Assembly: GCA_903813345.2 (NCBI GenBank)
Contig: CAIIXF020000011.1
Location: forward strand, 34,032,166-34,096,165
DNA from: Owenia fusiformis
Taxonomy: Eukaryota; Annelida; Polychaeta; Sabellida; Oweniidae
Direction: 5' to 3'
DNA length: 64,000 nt
Below, one piece after another: positions 23,281 through 35,393 of this stretch (position 1 is its first letter; each line of letters starts with the position of its first letter). The translations under genes and the position numbers were made by a program. The notes under the pieces are model-generated. The model saw only the letters and a program-made list of their open reading frames with translations, searched no databases and was not told the DNA's origin.

Positions 23281-25440
23281 AATCAGGTGCTCAAATTTAA
23301 ACTTAGCATGCATCATTTACACGGTAACTTATAACCATGCATTGTACGAGTGTATGCAACATAATAAGGTGCAAATCATAAAATGATATTCTCGTCCTCA
23401 AACTTAAACCAAGCATGCATTGTAACTTTGAAAGCATACATTGTATTAGTGTATGCAACATAATTTAAGGGGCAAATTATATAATGGTAATCTTGGGCTC
23501 AAACCTAAACTCAGCACACAATTGCTATACAATGGTAACTTTGCCAGCATGCATTGTATTAGTGCATGCAACATTATAAGGTGCAAATTATAAAATGATA
23601 TTCTCATGCCCAAACTTAAATTAAGCATGCTTTGTGTAGATTGTAACTTTGCAAGCATGCATTGTATTAGTGTATGCAACATAATAAGGGACAAATTATA
23701 TAATGGTAATCTTGGGCTCAAACTTAAACTCAGCACGCATTGGCTATACAATGGTAACTTTGCCAGCATGCATTGTATTAATGCATGCAACATAATGAGG
23801 TGCAAATTATAAAATGGTAATATTGTGCTCAAACTTTGTAAGTATGTATTGTATTGGGGCATGCAACATAATATAGTGCAAATCATTAAATGTGCTCATG
23901 TGCTGAAACGTTAAAATTATTATGCATCGTTTATAGGTAACGTTGTATGTATCCATGGTATTCGAGCCTGCTATATAACAAGGTGCAAATTATAAATTGT
24001 GCTCCTGCGCTCAAACACTTAAATGTACCGTCATGCTCAAAATTAAACTTAGCATCCACTGTTTAAAACTTGTAAGTATGTATTGTATTTGTGACTGCAA
24101 CACAATAAGGTTCAAATCATAAAGTGTGCCCTTGTGCTGAAACTTTAAATTCATTATGCATCTTTTAGATGGTGACGTCGTAAGTATCCATTTTGTCAGT
24201 CACTGCAACGTAAGAAGGTGCAAATGATAAAATGTACTATTGTATCGTGCTTAAATTTAAACTTAACATGCATTGTTGATATGGCAACGTTGTAAGTATG
24301 TACCGTACTTGGGTATGCAACATAACAAGGTGCTAATTATGAATTGTGCTTTTTCGTTCAAATTAAAACACAGCACGCATTGTTTATACATTATGGTAAC
24401 ATTGAAAGTACGCATTGTATTTGTGGATGCAACATAATAAGGTGTAAATTATAAAACGTACTATCGTGCTCAAGCTTAAACTTAGCATGCATTGTTTATA
24501 AGGTAACGTTGTATGTATCCATGATATTGTTTTTGAGCCTGCAACATAATAAGGTACAAACTGTAAAATGTACTATCGTGCTCAAACTCAAACTTAGCAT
24601 GCATTGTTTATAAGGTAACTTTGTAAATATGCACTGTATTTGGGCAGGCAACATAGTAAGGTGCAAATCATAAAATGTGCCCTTGTGCTGAAACTTTAAA
24701 GTTATTATTCATCGCTTATAAGGTAACGCTGTATGTATCCATTGTATTTGAAATATTGTGAAATGTACCATCATGCTCAAACTTAAACTTAAGATGCATT
24801 GTTTATAACGTTATATGTATGTTCTGTATTTGTGACTGCAACATGCACAATAAGGTGCAAATTATAAAGTGTGCTCTTGTGCTGAAACCTTAAACTTATT
24901 ATGCATTGTTTAGATGGTGACGTTGTAAGTATCCATTGTATCAGGCCCTGCAACATAACAAGGTGCAGATGATAAAACGTGCTATCGTGCTCAAATTTAA
25001 ACTTAATATGCATTGTCGATAAGGCATTGTTGATTAAACCCAGCACACATTGTTTATACAATGGTAACATTGAAAGTATGCATTGTACTTGTGTATGCAA
25101 CATAATAAGATGTAAATTATAAAAGGTACCACCGTGCTCAAACTTAAACTTAGCAGGCATTGTTTATAAGGTAACGTTGATTATAAAACTTACACTTATG
25201 GTCAAACTTAAACTTAGCATGCTTTGTTGTATAAGGTAACGTTGTAAGAATGCGTCGTATTTATGCATGCAACATAATGAGATGCAAATTAATTAATTAA
25301 AGGTAACTTCATTTATTTGTGCAGAGAATAAAATAAAGTGCAAATGGTAAAATGTACTCGAACTAAACTCAGCATGCATTGTTGAAGATGGGACTTTGTA
25401 ATTATGCATTGAATTGGTGCATGCTGCATAAATGTAATCC
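23280..25440 (+). repeat. About 110-bp tandem array inside the LINE
   Basis: Roughly 18-20 imperfect units of 108-111 bp are marked by CTTAGCATGCATTGTTTATA, GTAACGTTGTAAGTATGCA and TGCAACATAATAAGGTGCAA; CTTAGCATGCATTG recurs for example at 24484 and 24595. Frames on both strands (for example 23446-23886) are repeat by-products. The array lies between ORF1 and ORF2. Confidence 0.85.
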
Positions 25441-25919
25441 TGTGCTTAAACCGCTTTGTCCACATTCATGTATCTAAATGAGGTTGCAAATAACCACATG
25501 TACGATTGTGTTTTGTTAAGGTAACAATTTTTATTTGGCTATGTATCTTTATGAGAGTTGCAATTATGAAGCTGCAACGACATAAGTACACCACTTATTT
25601 GTACATACTTTAAAACCTCATCCATGTATAAAGTGCAATTCATGAAATGGTTTGACAATTTTTGTTATGTAATCAATGGTTATATATGAATCCCTTATTG
25701 ATATGTATATGATATGATATATGTATTACATGTATGTAAATTGTATTGCATTAACATTTCAATCCTGTTCACAAACCTACCATGTACTTAATTAAAATGT
25801 TTTAACGATGTATTGTGTATAGTACAGATAGTACAATTGTAATTTAGCGAGTTAAAGACACAAGCTAAAGTGTCGTCATGCCATTTGGTGTCATATAAGA
25901 CACGATTTTGCAGTTCGTT

Positions 25920-26159
25920 TTGTTTTGTTATTTTGTTTCGTATTCATTGTTTCTTTTTAAACAAACTTGTATATATTTAAATATCTCATCCTCAGGCGGA
26001 AACCGAAAATCTTTCCAGCCAACATACACCATGCTCCCATCTGAACTTAATAACACTTACATAATATATATACATGCTCCCCCTAATTCAAATTCACATT
26101 CAGCCTCAAAGTATAAGGCACTTTGCCAATCCTATTTCGATAAATACGTACCAAAATGA
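25920..26159 (+). other. Short ORF upstream of ORF2 with ATGA overlap
   Basis: A frame ending YFDKYVPK and stopping at 26159 overlaps the ORF2 start by four bases (ATGA, 26156-26159), the layout used for termination-reinitiation in some LINEs and viruses. It has a hydrophobic start, then GGNRKSFQPTYTMLPSELNN. A pyrimidine-rich tract and CTCATCCTCAG (25985-25995) just before GCGGAAACC look like a 3' splice site, so the tail could belong to a spliced form of ORF1. Function unknown. Confidence 0.4.
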
Positions 26160-29100
26160 ATAATTTAAGCATCATCTCCTATAACGTAAGAGGTATTCGA
26201 GATTATTCGAAAAGACAACGCATATTCCATCACCTTTCGGATATGACGCCAGCAATTGTTATGCTTCAAGAAACGCATTCCAACGAAAATGATTTAAACA
26301 TGTGGAAAAACAATTGGGGTAATGAAATAATCTTCTCACATGGGTCCAACGATAGCAGAGGGGTAGCAATACTCTTGGATAAAACAATAAATTATACAAT
26401 TCATGAAAAAATACAAGATAAAAACGGAAGATATATTATTTTAGACATTTCCTTTGATAAAGATAGAATACTGTTAATTAATTTATATGCTCCGACTCAG
26501 AACTATGAAAATCAGCAAAAATCCCTAATAGATGAAATTGAGAACCACATTCTAAACATGAATGCTGAAAATATCATTTTTGGAGGCGATTTTAACGCAA
26601 TATTTAATCCACGCTTAGATAAAATGGGAGGGGAAAATGATAAAGTGACCACATATGTCAAGAAAATTGAAACCTTTATGAGTACCTTTGATTTGACCGA
26701 CATTTTTAGAACGGCATATCCTGATTTAAAACGTTATACATGGAGACAAAAACGCCCCTTTAGACAATCAAGACTTGATTATTTTTTAATCTCTACCCAT
26801 TTACTCAATCAATTTGATGATATTAAGACTCTACCTGGACTTTTATCAGATCACAGCATTTTAAGGTTACAATTTTCTGAAGTTAATAAAGAAAGGGGAG
26901 GGGTTTATGGAAATTCAATAATAACTTATTAAACGACTTGGAATTTGCTACCAAAATTCGCGATTGTATAGCTGAATCAAAATTAAAGCATGGTTACTTA
27001 GAAAATAAAGGTCTGCTATGGGAAATGGTCAAATTAGACATAAGGTCCACAATAATTTCACATTCCATTTACAAATCCAAAATACGTAAGAAAACTGACA
27101 ATGAATTAAAAATGAAATTATCCAATTTAGAAATCAAAATAAATCAGGATAACGTAACGGAAGCAACGAAAAACGACTACTTTAATACAAAATTAGAAAT
27201 TGAAAATTTAAATAAGAATGAAACATTGGCCTCTATTGTCCGATCCAAAACTAAATGGTACGAAAATGGTGAACTAAATAGCAAATTTTTCCTATCTTTA
27301 GAACATCGTAACTATATAAACAAAACTATTCAAAAACTACAAACTGACAATGGTACAATTATTCACGACCCAAAGGAAATCTTAAAAGAAGAAAAACGGT
27401 TTTACGAAAATTTATACACAGAAAAATTGAACGATGAAGACCTCTTAAATAACATTGATAATTTTGTACGCGGTTCGAATATTCCAAAGCTAAATGAAAA
27501 TGAAAAGTTATCTTGTGAAGGGTTACTAACAGTTGAGGAATGCGCTAAATCCCTTAAAAATATGCCAAATGATAAATCGCCCGGCACTGATGGCTTCACA
27601 ACAAATTTTTACAAGTTCTTCTGGATTAATGTTAAAGATTTGGTCGTAGACAGTTTAAACTATGCTTTTGAATCTGGAGAGCTATCAATTTCCCAAAAGC
27701 AAGGCGTCATTACCTTAATTCCGAAGAAAGACAAAATTAGATTATTCCTTAAAAATTGGAGGCCAATTACTCTATTGAACACCGACTATAAAATAGGTAC
27801 TAAATCAATCGCGAATAGGATACGTAAAACTTTAACATCTATAATTAACGCCGACCAATCTGCTTATGTAACGGACAGATACATAGGGGAAAATATTAGA
27901 CTTATAGAAGATATCTTAGAATTCACTGACCAAGGTAACATCCCTGGCTTACTTCTTCAAATTGACTTCGAAAAAGCCTTTGATTCGGTAAACTGGAAAT
28001 TTATTGAGAAAGCTCTTACATTATTCAATTTTGGCGGGACACTGATTAAATGGGTAAAAACCTTTTACAAAAATGCTCAAACATGTATAACAAATAATGG
28101 GTATCAATCAACTATGTTTTCACCATCCAGGGGAGTCTGTCAAGGATGCCCCCTATCGGCATACCTTTTCATAATCGTAGCGGAAATACTAGCCATATCT
28201 ATTAGACAAAATAACGAAATTGGAGGCATTCTCTTAAATAATACCGAAGTAAAAATTTCAATGTTTGCTGATGATACAACTTTTTTCATGAACTCCATAG
28301 CATCAACCGAAAGAGCCCTTCAGATTTTAAGAACCTTTTCAGAAATTTCTGGCCTTAAGCCCAACTTGCAAAAAACAGAAGGTAGATGGTTAGGACAATT
28401 TAAAACAAATCCTCCACAAATTGTACCCAAAAGTCTTGTATCGGAAATTAAAATTAACAATGAATCTTTCTACACACTCGGAGTGTGGTTTAGCCATAAT
28501 ATAGATGAACGGAACGATCGTAATTTTTCCCCTAAAATCAAAGCTATAGAAAACTTATTTAAAATATGGGAATGGAGGAATCTTAGCCAAATAGGGAAAA
28601 ATGTGCTCATTAAAGCTCTAGCCATTTCAAAACTTACTTACTTAGCATCAATAATACTTGTACCAAAGCACATCATCAATAAAGTTCAAAACATCATTAA
28701 CAATTTTCTGTGGAACAAAAAACCTCCACTTATCAGTAGTTTAACAACTATAGGCAAAATAGAAAAAGGTGGGATCAAAAGTTTACATTTTGAGTCGCAA
28801 ATAAAAGCATTACAAATTCAATGGGTAAAAAGGTTATTCCAAAGCAGACCTTGCAAATGGAAACAATATTTTTACAGTTTCTTCCCAAATCTACAGCCTG
28901 AGGCAATCTTTCAATCTAAATTTCCAGTAGAAACCTTGGCTAGATTACCACCTTTTCACTTCAGTATTATGGAAACATGGAGATCTTTACATAATAAAGA
29001 GCCATATAATAAGGAACTCGCCTTAAATGAGTATATTTGGAACAATGATTTTATAAAAATTAATAATCGAACTGTGAGTTATGCTAATTGGATAAACAAG

Positions 29101-29924
29101 GGCATTCTTCAAATTAAAGACCTTGTTAACAATAACGAATTCCTTGGATTTAACGATTTCTCCTTAAATACAACATTAATGCACCCTTCGTTACCTTTTA
29201 TGGCTTAATCCACGCAATACCACATACATGGAAACAATTAATTAGAAATAATCCAAATAATAAGAAACTTAAAAATGAAGAACTTCAAATTAAAGACCAC
29301 CACACAATCAACGTCAATGCTATTAAAACTAAAACTATCTATTGGTATCTCATAGAGGATTTATTCAAGGAACCAACTGGTAAGAAATTCCTAACTACAA
29401 AATTTAATGTCTCAGAAGAAGAATGGAAACACATTTTCACTTTGCCTTTTAAGACTGTACGTGAACCAAGAATACAATGTTTTCAATACAAACTCATTTT
29501 AAATCTAACGCCAAACAATAACTTTTTAACTCAAAAGAAGATCAAAAATTCAAATTTGTGCGATATATGCAATAATGACAAAATCGATGATACCATACAT
29601 TTTTATATTGAGTGCCCAAACTCTGCCAAGATTTGGGACGATTTCAAAATTTTCTTCAATGTTGATTTAACAAATAAAGACATTATTATAGGAAAATTAG
29701 ATGAAGAAAACGAGGATAAAACTAAAGCCATAAATTTTTGTATCTTGTATACAAAAAGTCTAATACATAAATCTAGACTGATTAAAACTAAAATCACTTT
29801 TATCCAAATAAAGGAAATCATAAAATATAAAATCAAAGATGAACAAAACATCGCAAATTTAAATGATATGCAACAAACCTTCAATAAGACTTGGAGATGG
29901 GTTATTGAACTATTAAGCCAATAA
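26156..29924 (+). pseudogene. LINE ORF2: APE endonuclease + reverse transcriptase + CCHC, two frameshifts
   Basis: Residues 1-250 form an APE-type endonuclease with SYNVRGI, QETHS, GGDFNAI, RLDYFLIS and SDHSIL. A slip in the G-rich run at 26894-26903 changes frame; the second frame begins LWKFNNNLLNDLEF and runs to 29208. It holds the reverse transcriptase: LIPKKDK, NWRPITLLN, QIDFEKAFDSVNW (about codon 341 from 26938), GVCQGCPLSAYLF and the catalytic FADD (28264-28275). A second slip near the T-run at 29198-29202 moves to the third frame, which carries the C-terminal zinc knuckle CDICNN...IHFYIEC and ends at TAA 29924. All key catalytic residues remain. The gene is dead only through the two indels, or these are assembly errors in homopolymers. 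Confidence 0.9.
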
Positions 29925-29929
29925 CTCTG

Positions 29930-30327
29930 TATCAATTTAAGGTATGGAGTATATATAATAAAACTGTGGTAACATATATGGTATGTTATTAAAGACATTG
30001 TGCAATTGTGATGTAAACACTTGTAAATTATATTGTTTGGAAATTCTCTGTACACATGGAGATGAGCTGTTGAAAAAAGTATCTATTTGTAAAATGTAAA
30101 ATAATTATATCATATATTTAAGGTATGGAGTATATATTATAAAACCATGGTAACCAATATGTTCTTGAAGACTATTGTGCTATTGTGATGTAAACATTTG
30201 TAAATTATATTATTTGGAAATCCTCTGTATATGGAGATGAGCTGTTCAAAATAGTATCTATTGTAAAAATGTTAAATAATTATATGAACATGTATGTATA
30301 TTATGTATGATGTATGTGTAAGATCCA

Positions 30328-30329
<2 letters not shown>
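29930..30329 (+). repeat. LINE 3' UTR: two direct copies of about 180 bp
   Basis: TTTAAGGTATGGAGTATATA occurs at about 29937 and 30117, each followed by TGTGATGTAAAC, GTAAATTATATT, CTGTA and GGAGATGAGCTGTT. The copies are about 85-90% alike by eye. AATAAA (30327) leads into the A-run. Confidence 0.8.
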
Positions 30330-30357
<28 letters not shown>

Positions 30358-30361
<4 letters not shown>

Positions 30362-30372
30362 ATTTGTGGGTT
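30358..30372. repeat. 15-bp target-site duplication, right copy
   Basis: AGTTATTTGTGGGTT directly after the poly(A) run matches 21575-21589 base for base. Confidence 0.9.
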
Positions 30373-31274
30373 ACAAAAATGTAACAATTTGTAACAAATG
30401 CCAAACACCAACCCCCAATGATAAACACTAGTTAAAAATGGTGGTTATAAAAAATTAATTTTATTAAATTAATTTAATTTAATTAATTTGGTTACTCAAT
30501 GGAGAAGCAAATCCAAAGGAATACTATATTCATGAGTGTATACGTCACACTCACAATGTAATACTTACAATCTAAATATATACTCTACCCTTGATTTTAT
30601 CATTAGAATCTCACACCATGACATCATAATACCTTACATGGACTGACTGACGGATGGAGGGCTTCACTATATCCCTACCAAACTTTCGTTCGTCGGGATG
30701 ATAGTGAATTTGATTGTCTAAAAATGGTTACCATCTTTATTATTTGGGAGAATTTAAACTTTTTCCCCCTTTTTGTACTTTGAATCTTGAATAACATTAC
30801 CAGCTGATAACATATTACAGATCTTTTGAAAGATATTATATATGAGATTGTAAGAAATACATTGGTAAGTCAATTATATATATTTGCAATTTTGCCATCC
30901 CTATAGAGTCTATAGCTCTGATTCTACCTTTAAGTGACATAAGCAGTTATTCATTAAAGTACATTGTTTTGTAGGAGTTCATATTTGAAAAGTAACATGT
31001 GACTCTATGGAAAATCGAAATCATAAACATACAGGACAACCTTCAATAGGTTTTATCCAAGTCCATTCTTAAGTGTACTAGTTATTACTGGACCCCCGCC
31101 AAATAAATAATAATGTGAGCAAATACAGCCACATAAACTCTAATAGCCTGAATAGGCTAACATGACCTTAGCTAAGTTATTGTATCTGATATTATAGGCT
31201 TTCAGTATTTAACATGTGTGTAGTCGGCACATAGACTTCATCAAGGCTAATCAATATAGCTTTGTACTCATAAA
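30373..31274. repeat. Right part of the split repeat and a decayed GGAC-type end; 5' flank of the NAT16-like gene
   Basis: After the duplication, the sequence (ACAAAAATGTAACAATTTG, AACACCAACCCCCAATG) resumes the split repeat. From 30503 (GAAGCAAATCCAAAGGAA) to 30706 (CTTTCGTTCGTCGGGATGAT) there is a degenerate short pearl-like copy with a GACTGACGGATGG remnant. From 30710 to 31274 I see only the presumed promoter and 5' UTR of the following gene. Confidence 0.45.
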
Positions 31275-34200
31275 ATGTCAGGGAAAAAACTAGAAATTGA
31301 TGGTGTGACTTATCGCAGGGCTACATTGGCTGACCATCGTGCTGTAACAGAACTCTCGAATGATGTGAACCCATATGAAGGACTTGACTATTTGGAATAT
31401 TTCTTTCCCAAGTACATCAGCCAGGGTAACAGGCATTGCTACTTAGCAGAGAAGAATGGGAAGGCTGTGAGTATTACAATACTAACTATTTAGACATAAT
31501 TTAATAAAATTTGATTTTGTATATAAAGACATATTTTTAAAGTTATACCACACAGAATGTAATGACCAAAACTGATTCCCAGGGATTCGAAATAGTTGAA
31601 CTTATGGATTAGGATTAAGTAAGAATTGTGAACTAAAGTAGGCATCTATAGTCAGATTCATAATTCCATTGACAACTTTGAATCTAAAAATAAGCAATCT
31701 CAGGACCACATTGTAATGGTACAATGAAAAAAAATAGAAACGTATGTACAAGACCTAACTTTTGTTTATTTGCAATAATAAAACCTGTATATCTGAACAC
31801 CTCAATTATCAAAAACCTCTCAATATGAACACTAAATCTCTTAATTTATAGTCCCATTGACTTCCTTGTTTAAAAAACGTGAAATGTGAATACCTGCGAT
31901 TCAAAACACTTTTGACTGATCCCAATGGCATTTGAATAAGACATGTTTTACTATACTTCAAACAGCAGCAGATGCTACAGTCAATAATGTTAAATTAAAT
32001 ATTTTCTGTATCTCTAGCTGGCCTACATGCAAAATATATTGGTTGATGGTGGACTAACAGCTATAGGACAGGCTGGCAGATCAGCCCCAGATGTTCAGCA
32101 CAAAGGCATCTATAAGACCCTATTTGCCTACTTCGAAAGAGAGGTTAATGCTATGAACCCTCACTATGAAAGAGTATCCTATACAGCATACTTATCAGAT
32201 TTCCAAAAAAAGTTTCTGAAAAAAGCAATCTACAAGGTGGTAGATACAAGGGTATGTTTACTTATATTGATATGTAATATATACAAGAACACAAATGTGT
32301 ACAAAATGTCCCCACCTATAGGTGATCCTGTCAAATGGTTATCCTAAAAATGAGTAGATTAGACTTTACCGACACAATTTGAGGATGGAAAATCCAAAAT
32401 GGCCACCTTAAAATTTACCCAGAATGCCAAAAAATAAGTCAGTTCTAGATTTTCATAATAAGAACCACCTCTGAAAATTTGAAATTGATCCGTCACACAG
32501 TTAACCAGAAAACATGTAAACAAAACTTTATAGACAAGATTTGAGGACAGAAAATCCAAAATGGCTGCCTTGACATTTATCCAGAATGCCAAAAAACTAA
32601 TGTGTTCTAGATTTTTCATACTAAGAATCATCCCTGAAAATTTGAAATTGATCTACCAAAGGTTCACCTGGAAATGCGTAGACAAGACTTTACAGACAAG
32701 ATTTTAGGACGGAAAATCCAAAATGGCTGCCTTGACATTTACCCAGAATGCCCAAAAACTAATCAGATCTAGATTTTCATACTAAGAATCATCGCTGAAA
32801 ATTTGAAATTGACCCACCAAACGGTTCACCTGGAAACGTGTAGACAAGACTTTACAGACAAGATTTTAGGACGGAAAATCCAAAATGGCTGCCTTGACAT
32901 TTACCCAGAATGCCCAAAAACTAATCAGATCTAGATTTTCATACTAAGAATCATTCCTGAAAATTTGAAATTGATCTACGAAACGGTTCACCTGAAAACG
33001 CGTAGACAAGACTTTACTGACAAGATTTTAGGACGGAAAAATCCAAAATGGCCGACAATAAAAAAGTGATTATGAGTTTTTGCTGATTTCTTTTTACAAA
33101 ATTATCACATATAACTACTGTTAACAATAACATAGGCTTTAACAACAAAGTACACCTGAACTTATTTATAAAGCTACTAAATAGTTTAAGTATGAAAACT
33201 GAAAAACACCATTCAATATGATACAAAGTATTATCGCGCGCTAACTTTTCTTAAAACATTCAAAATGGCTGACATGACTGAGCTAACAGGTCCAAAACCT
33301 AATCAGATCTAGAATGAAGTGAGCTGAACAGGATGTTAAAGTTTTAAAAGCAACTGTGAAGCCGTTTTTCTTAAAGTTTGCAGACAAGGATTTTAGCATT
33401 TGACTTCAAAATGGCCGACAGGAAGTAGGTATCAAGCTAATTTTTTTTCATCCACATCTATATGCACTCATAAGTTATCGCTGAAAATTTGAAGGTGATA
33501 TCTGTAGCGGTTTTTGAGAAAACTGCCGGACGTACGGACAGACGGACAGACAGACAGACGGACATACGGACAGACGGACGCGCCTAGGCCGACAATATGG
33601 CCCCACACTATGTGGTGGGGACATAATAAAAGTAATACAGTAAAACCTGTGTTAGTGAACACATCTCTCTAGTGAACACCTATCAACAGTGAACATTTTT
33701 TTTCGGCAAAACCTTTTTCCCCCATTGACTCCCATGTTAAAGTACATTCCTATAGTGAACACCTACCTACTGTGAACAGTGAACATTAAATCTTGGCAAA
33801 TTTAATTGAATTATCCTGTCTCTAGTGAACATTGAATCTGATACATAAGATTTCTTGCGGATTTTCTGCAACTGCCTTATCAGAGTTAAGCAGTTAATGT
33901 TTATATTACCTGTCAAAAATAATTATTAAAAGGTCAATTTGAGATTTTGATCTCTTGTATTGAAACAGGTGTGACTAATTATAATTCTTAGTAAGCTTTG
34001 TTTTTGTAAGGCAGGATATGTGTTTAGCAGTGTCTAGAAGCATTGATTGCTTTAATTGGAGATAATCTGGTTAACTATTATTACCTCTAGATCTATCTGC
34101 TAAGTCCCAACTAAATCTTTTTCTCATCTCCATCATTTTAAAAACCAGATAAGGTTAAAATTAAGATCATTCTTAACTGACTCCATCTTGTAGTTTAATT

Positions 34201-35393
34201 AATTCAATCAAGTCCTTTAACTGACTCAAATGTGTTAAGAATTCCACTATTTAAAGAATTATGAAGAGATTAAAATTTGACAATAAAAGGATGAACCATT
34301 CAGGCAGTCTAAAATAAGTAAGTTTGTATAACACAACAAAAAAACAAAAATTTTTTGCAAGTGTCATGGGTTATCATAGGTATAAAATACAAATTAAATC
34401 AGTTATTCCCTCCTCTATTATTTAGGCTCGTTTAATAACTGGTCTCTTAAATATAATGTGGCAAAATGCTGCGAAATCAAATCCTTGCTGTAGTGAACAC
34501 CTACCAATAGTGAACATTTTTCTTCGGCAAAAAAATGTTCACTATACACAGGTTTTACTGTAACCATTTTTTCTCAAAGAGGGCATCTGGCACCTATATC
34601 ATTCTGGCTCAGGTCATAAGTTGAAAAATAAGTTGGAGAAGTAAGTTAAAAATCCCTACAGGAATTTAACATTAGTAAAATTATTGATTTGTCAGAAAAT
34701 ATATCCACTGCCAATGCCACCATATAGTTTAATACCATCAAAACAAATGTTGTAAACAGCTTTTAATCAAATGTAATTTTATCCCTACAGTTCGTCAGAG
34801 CATATAAAATGAACACGTCACCGACAACAACGATTGCCGACAATGATTCAATCCAGAACATTCCTGTCAAAGAAGTAAAGCAGATCAACATGCAAGAAAT
34901 GCTTGAAATCCTATGTGATTTATCAACTAAACAGAAATTATTCCCAAAAGATAGCTTCATCAGCCTTTGGATGCCATTCAGTACTAGCATCGCTATCCAA
35001 TCCAACATTAAACAAATCTATGATGACTCAACTGTATATGCAACTTTCGACAAAAATGGCAGATGCACCTCTGTTATATCAGCTACCATAATACATTGCC
35101 CATATGGACTGAGGTATGATGTGAACTTCTATGGTACAGGTGGGAGTGCTGATCTACAATTATTAAAGGCTCATATTCTGATACAAGCTAAACTAGCTTG
35201 GGACTACTCAATTGAACACAATAGGAAAGCCATTATGAAGATATTTTGGCCAACAGAAATTCCACTAGAAATGGTTGATGATTTTGCATTAAACGTTATG
35301 GGCTGGGATAAGGGTCCCTTTTGGCAATATCCTCAATATATATCTGCTGTAGCAGACAAAGAAAAAGCACAAGTAACAACATCAAAACTTTAG
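31275..35393 (+). CDS. GNAT N-acetyltransferase, NAT16/histidine N-acetyltransferase-like, 3 exons
   Basis: Exons 31275-31466, 32018-32251 and 34791-35393 are all phase 0 with GTGAGT, GTATGT and TAG/CAG borders, giving 342 aa. Residues 10-64 (VTYRRATLADHRAV, NPYEGLDYLEYFFPKY, YLAEKNGKA) form the GNAT N-terminal part. Exon 2 contains the acetyl-CoA loop region (AGRSAPDVQHKGIYKTLFAY) and YERVSYTAYLSDFQKKF. Exon 3 is a C-terminal domain of about 200 aa typical in length of NAT16-like proteins, which are known or predicted to acetylate free histidine or related small molecules. In place of the canonical R/Q-x-x-G-x-G/A loop it reads QHKGIY, close to consensus. No signal peptide; probably cytosolic. 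Intron 2 is 2.5 kb and filled by two mobile elements. The substrate is inference. Confidence 0.8.
32282..33631. repeat. Pearl-like repeat, 'TGTCCCCACC' subfamily, in intron 2 of the acetyltransferase
   Basis: The left end has ACAAAATGTCCCCACCT and the right end TGTGGTGGGGACATAATAAAA. The core has five units of about 162 bp marked by GGAAAATCCAAAATGGC (32387, 32550, 32711, 32873, 33036), then less regular sequence. Next comes a GGACAGACGGACAGACAGAC tract (33528-33580). Same architecture as 2951-4305. Confidence 0.75.
33638..34560. mobile_element. Tc1/mariner (pogo-like) non-autonomous element, TA flanked
   Basis: TA|CAGTAAAACCTGTGTTAGTG at 33636 and CACAGGTTTTACTG|TA ending 34562 form inverted termini on a TA duplication. 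Inner repeats of AGTGAACACCTATCAACAGT lie at both ends. No transposase frame is visible in the 923-bp interior. Confidence 0.75.

Larger units (their letters stand above)
21590..30357 (+). mobile_element. L1/Tx1-like non-LTR retrotransposon insertion, 8.77 kb, 5' truncated
   Basis: Bounded by a perfect 15-bp duplication and a 29-A tail (30330-30358), it is a bona fide target-primed insertion. Order: ORF1 from its RRM onward (the N-terminal coiled coil is lost by 5' truncation), a 3.7-kb spacer with a ~110-bp tandem array, a short ORF ending in an ATGA overlap, ORF2 with APE endonuclease and reverse transcriptase, and a 3' UTR made of two ~180-bp copies with AATAAA at 30327. ORF1 has one frameshift and ORF2 two, so this copy is inactive. 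It is inserted in a pearl-like repeat upstream of CEP290, antisense to it. Confidence 0.9.

Noticed and set aside
23446-25160. Minus-strand frames in the LINE inter-ORF array
   Set aside because: They follow the ~110-bp period and have no family signature.
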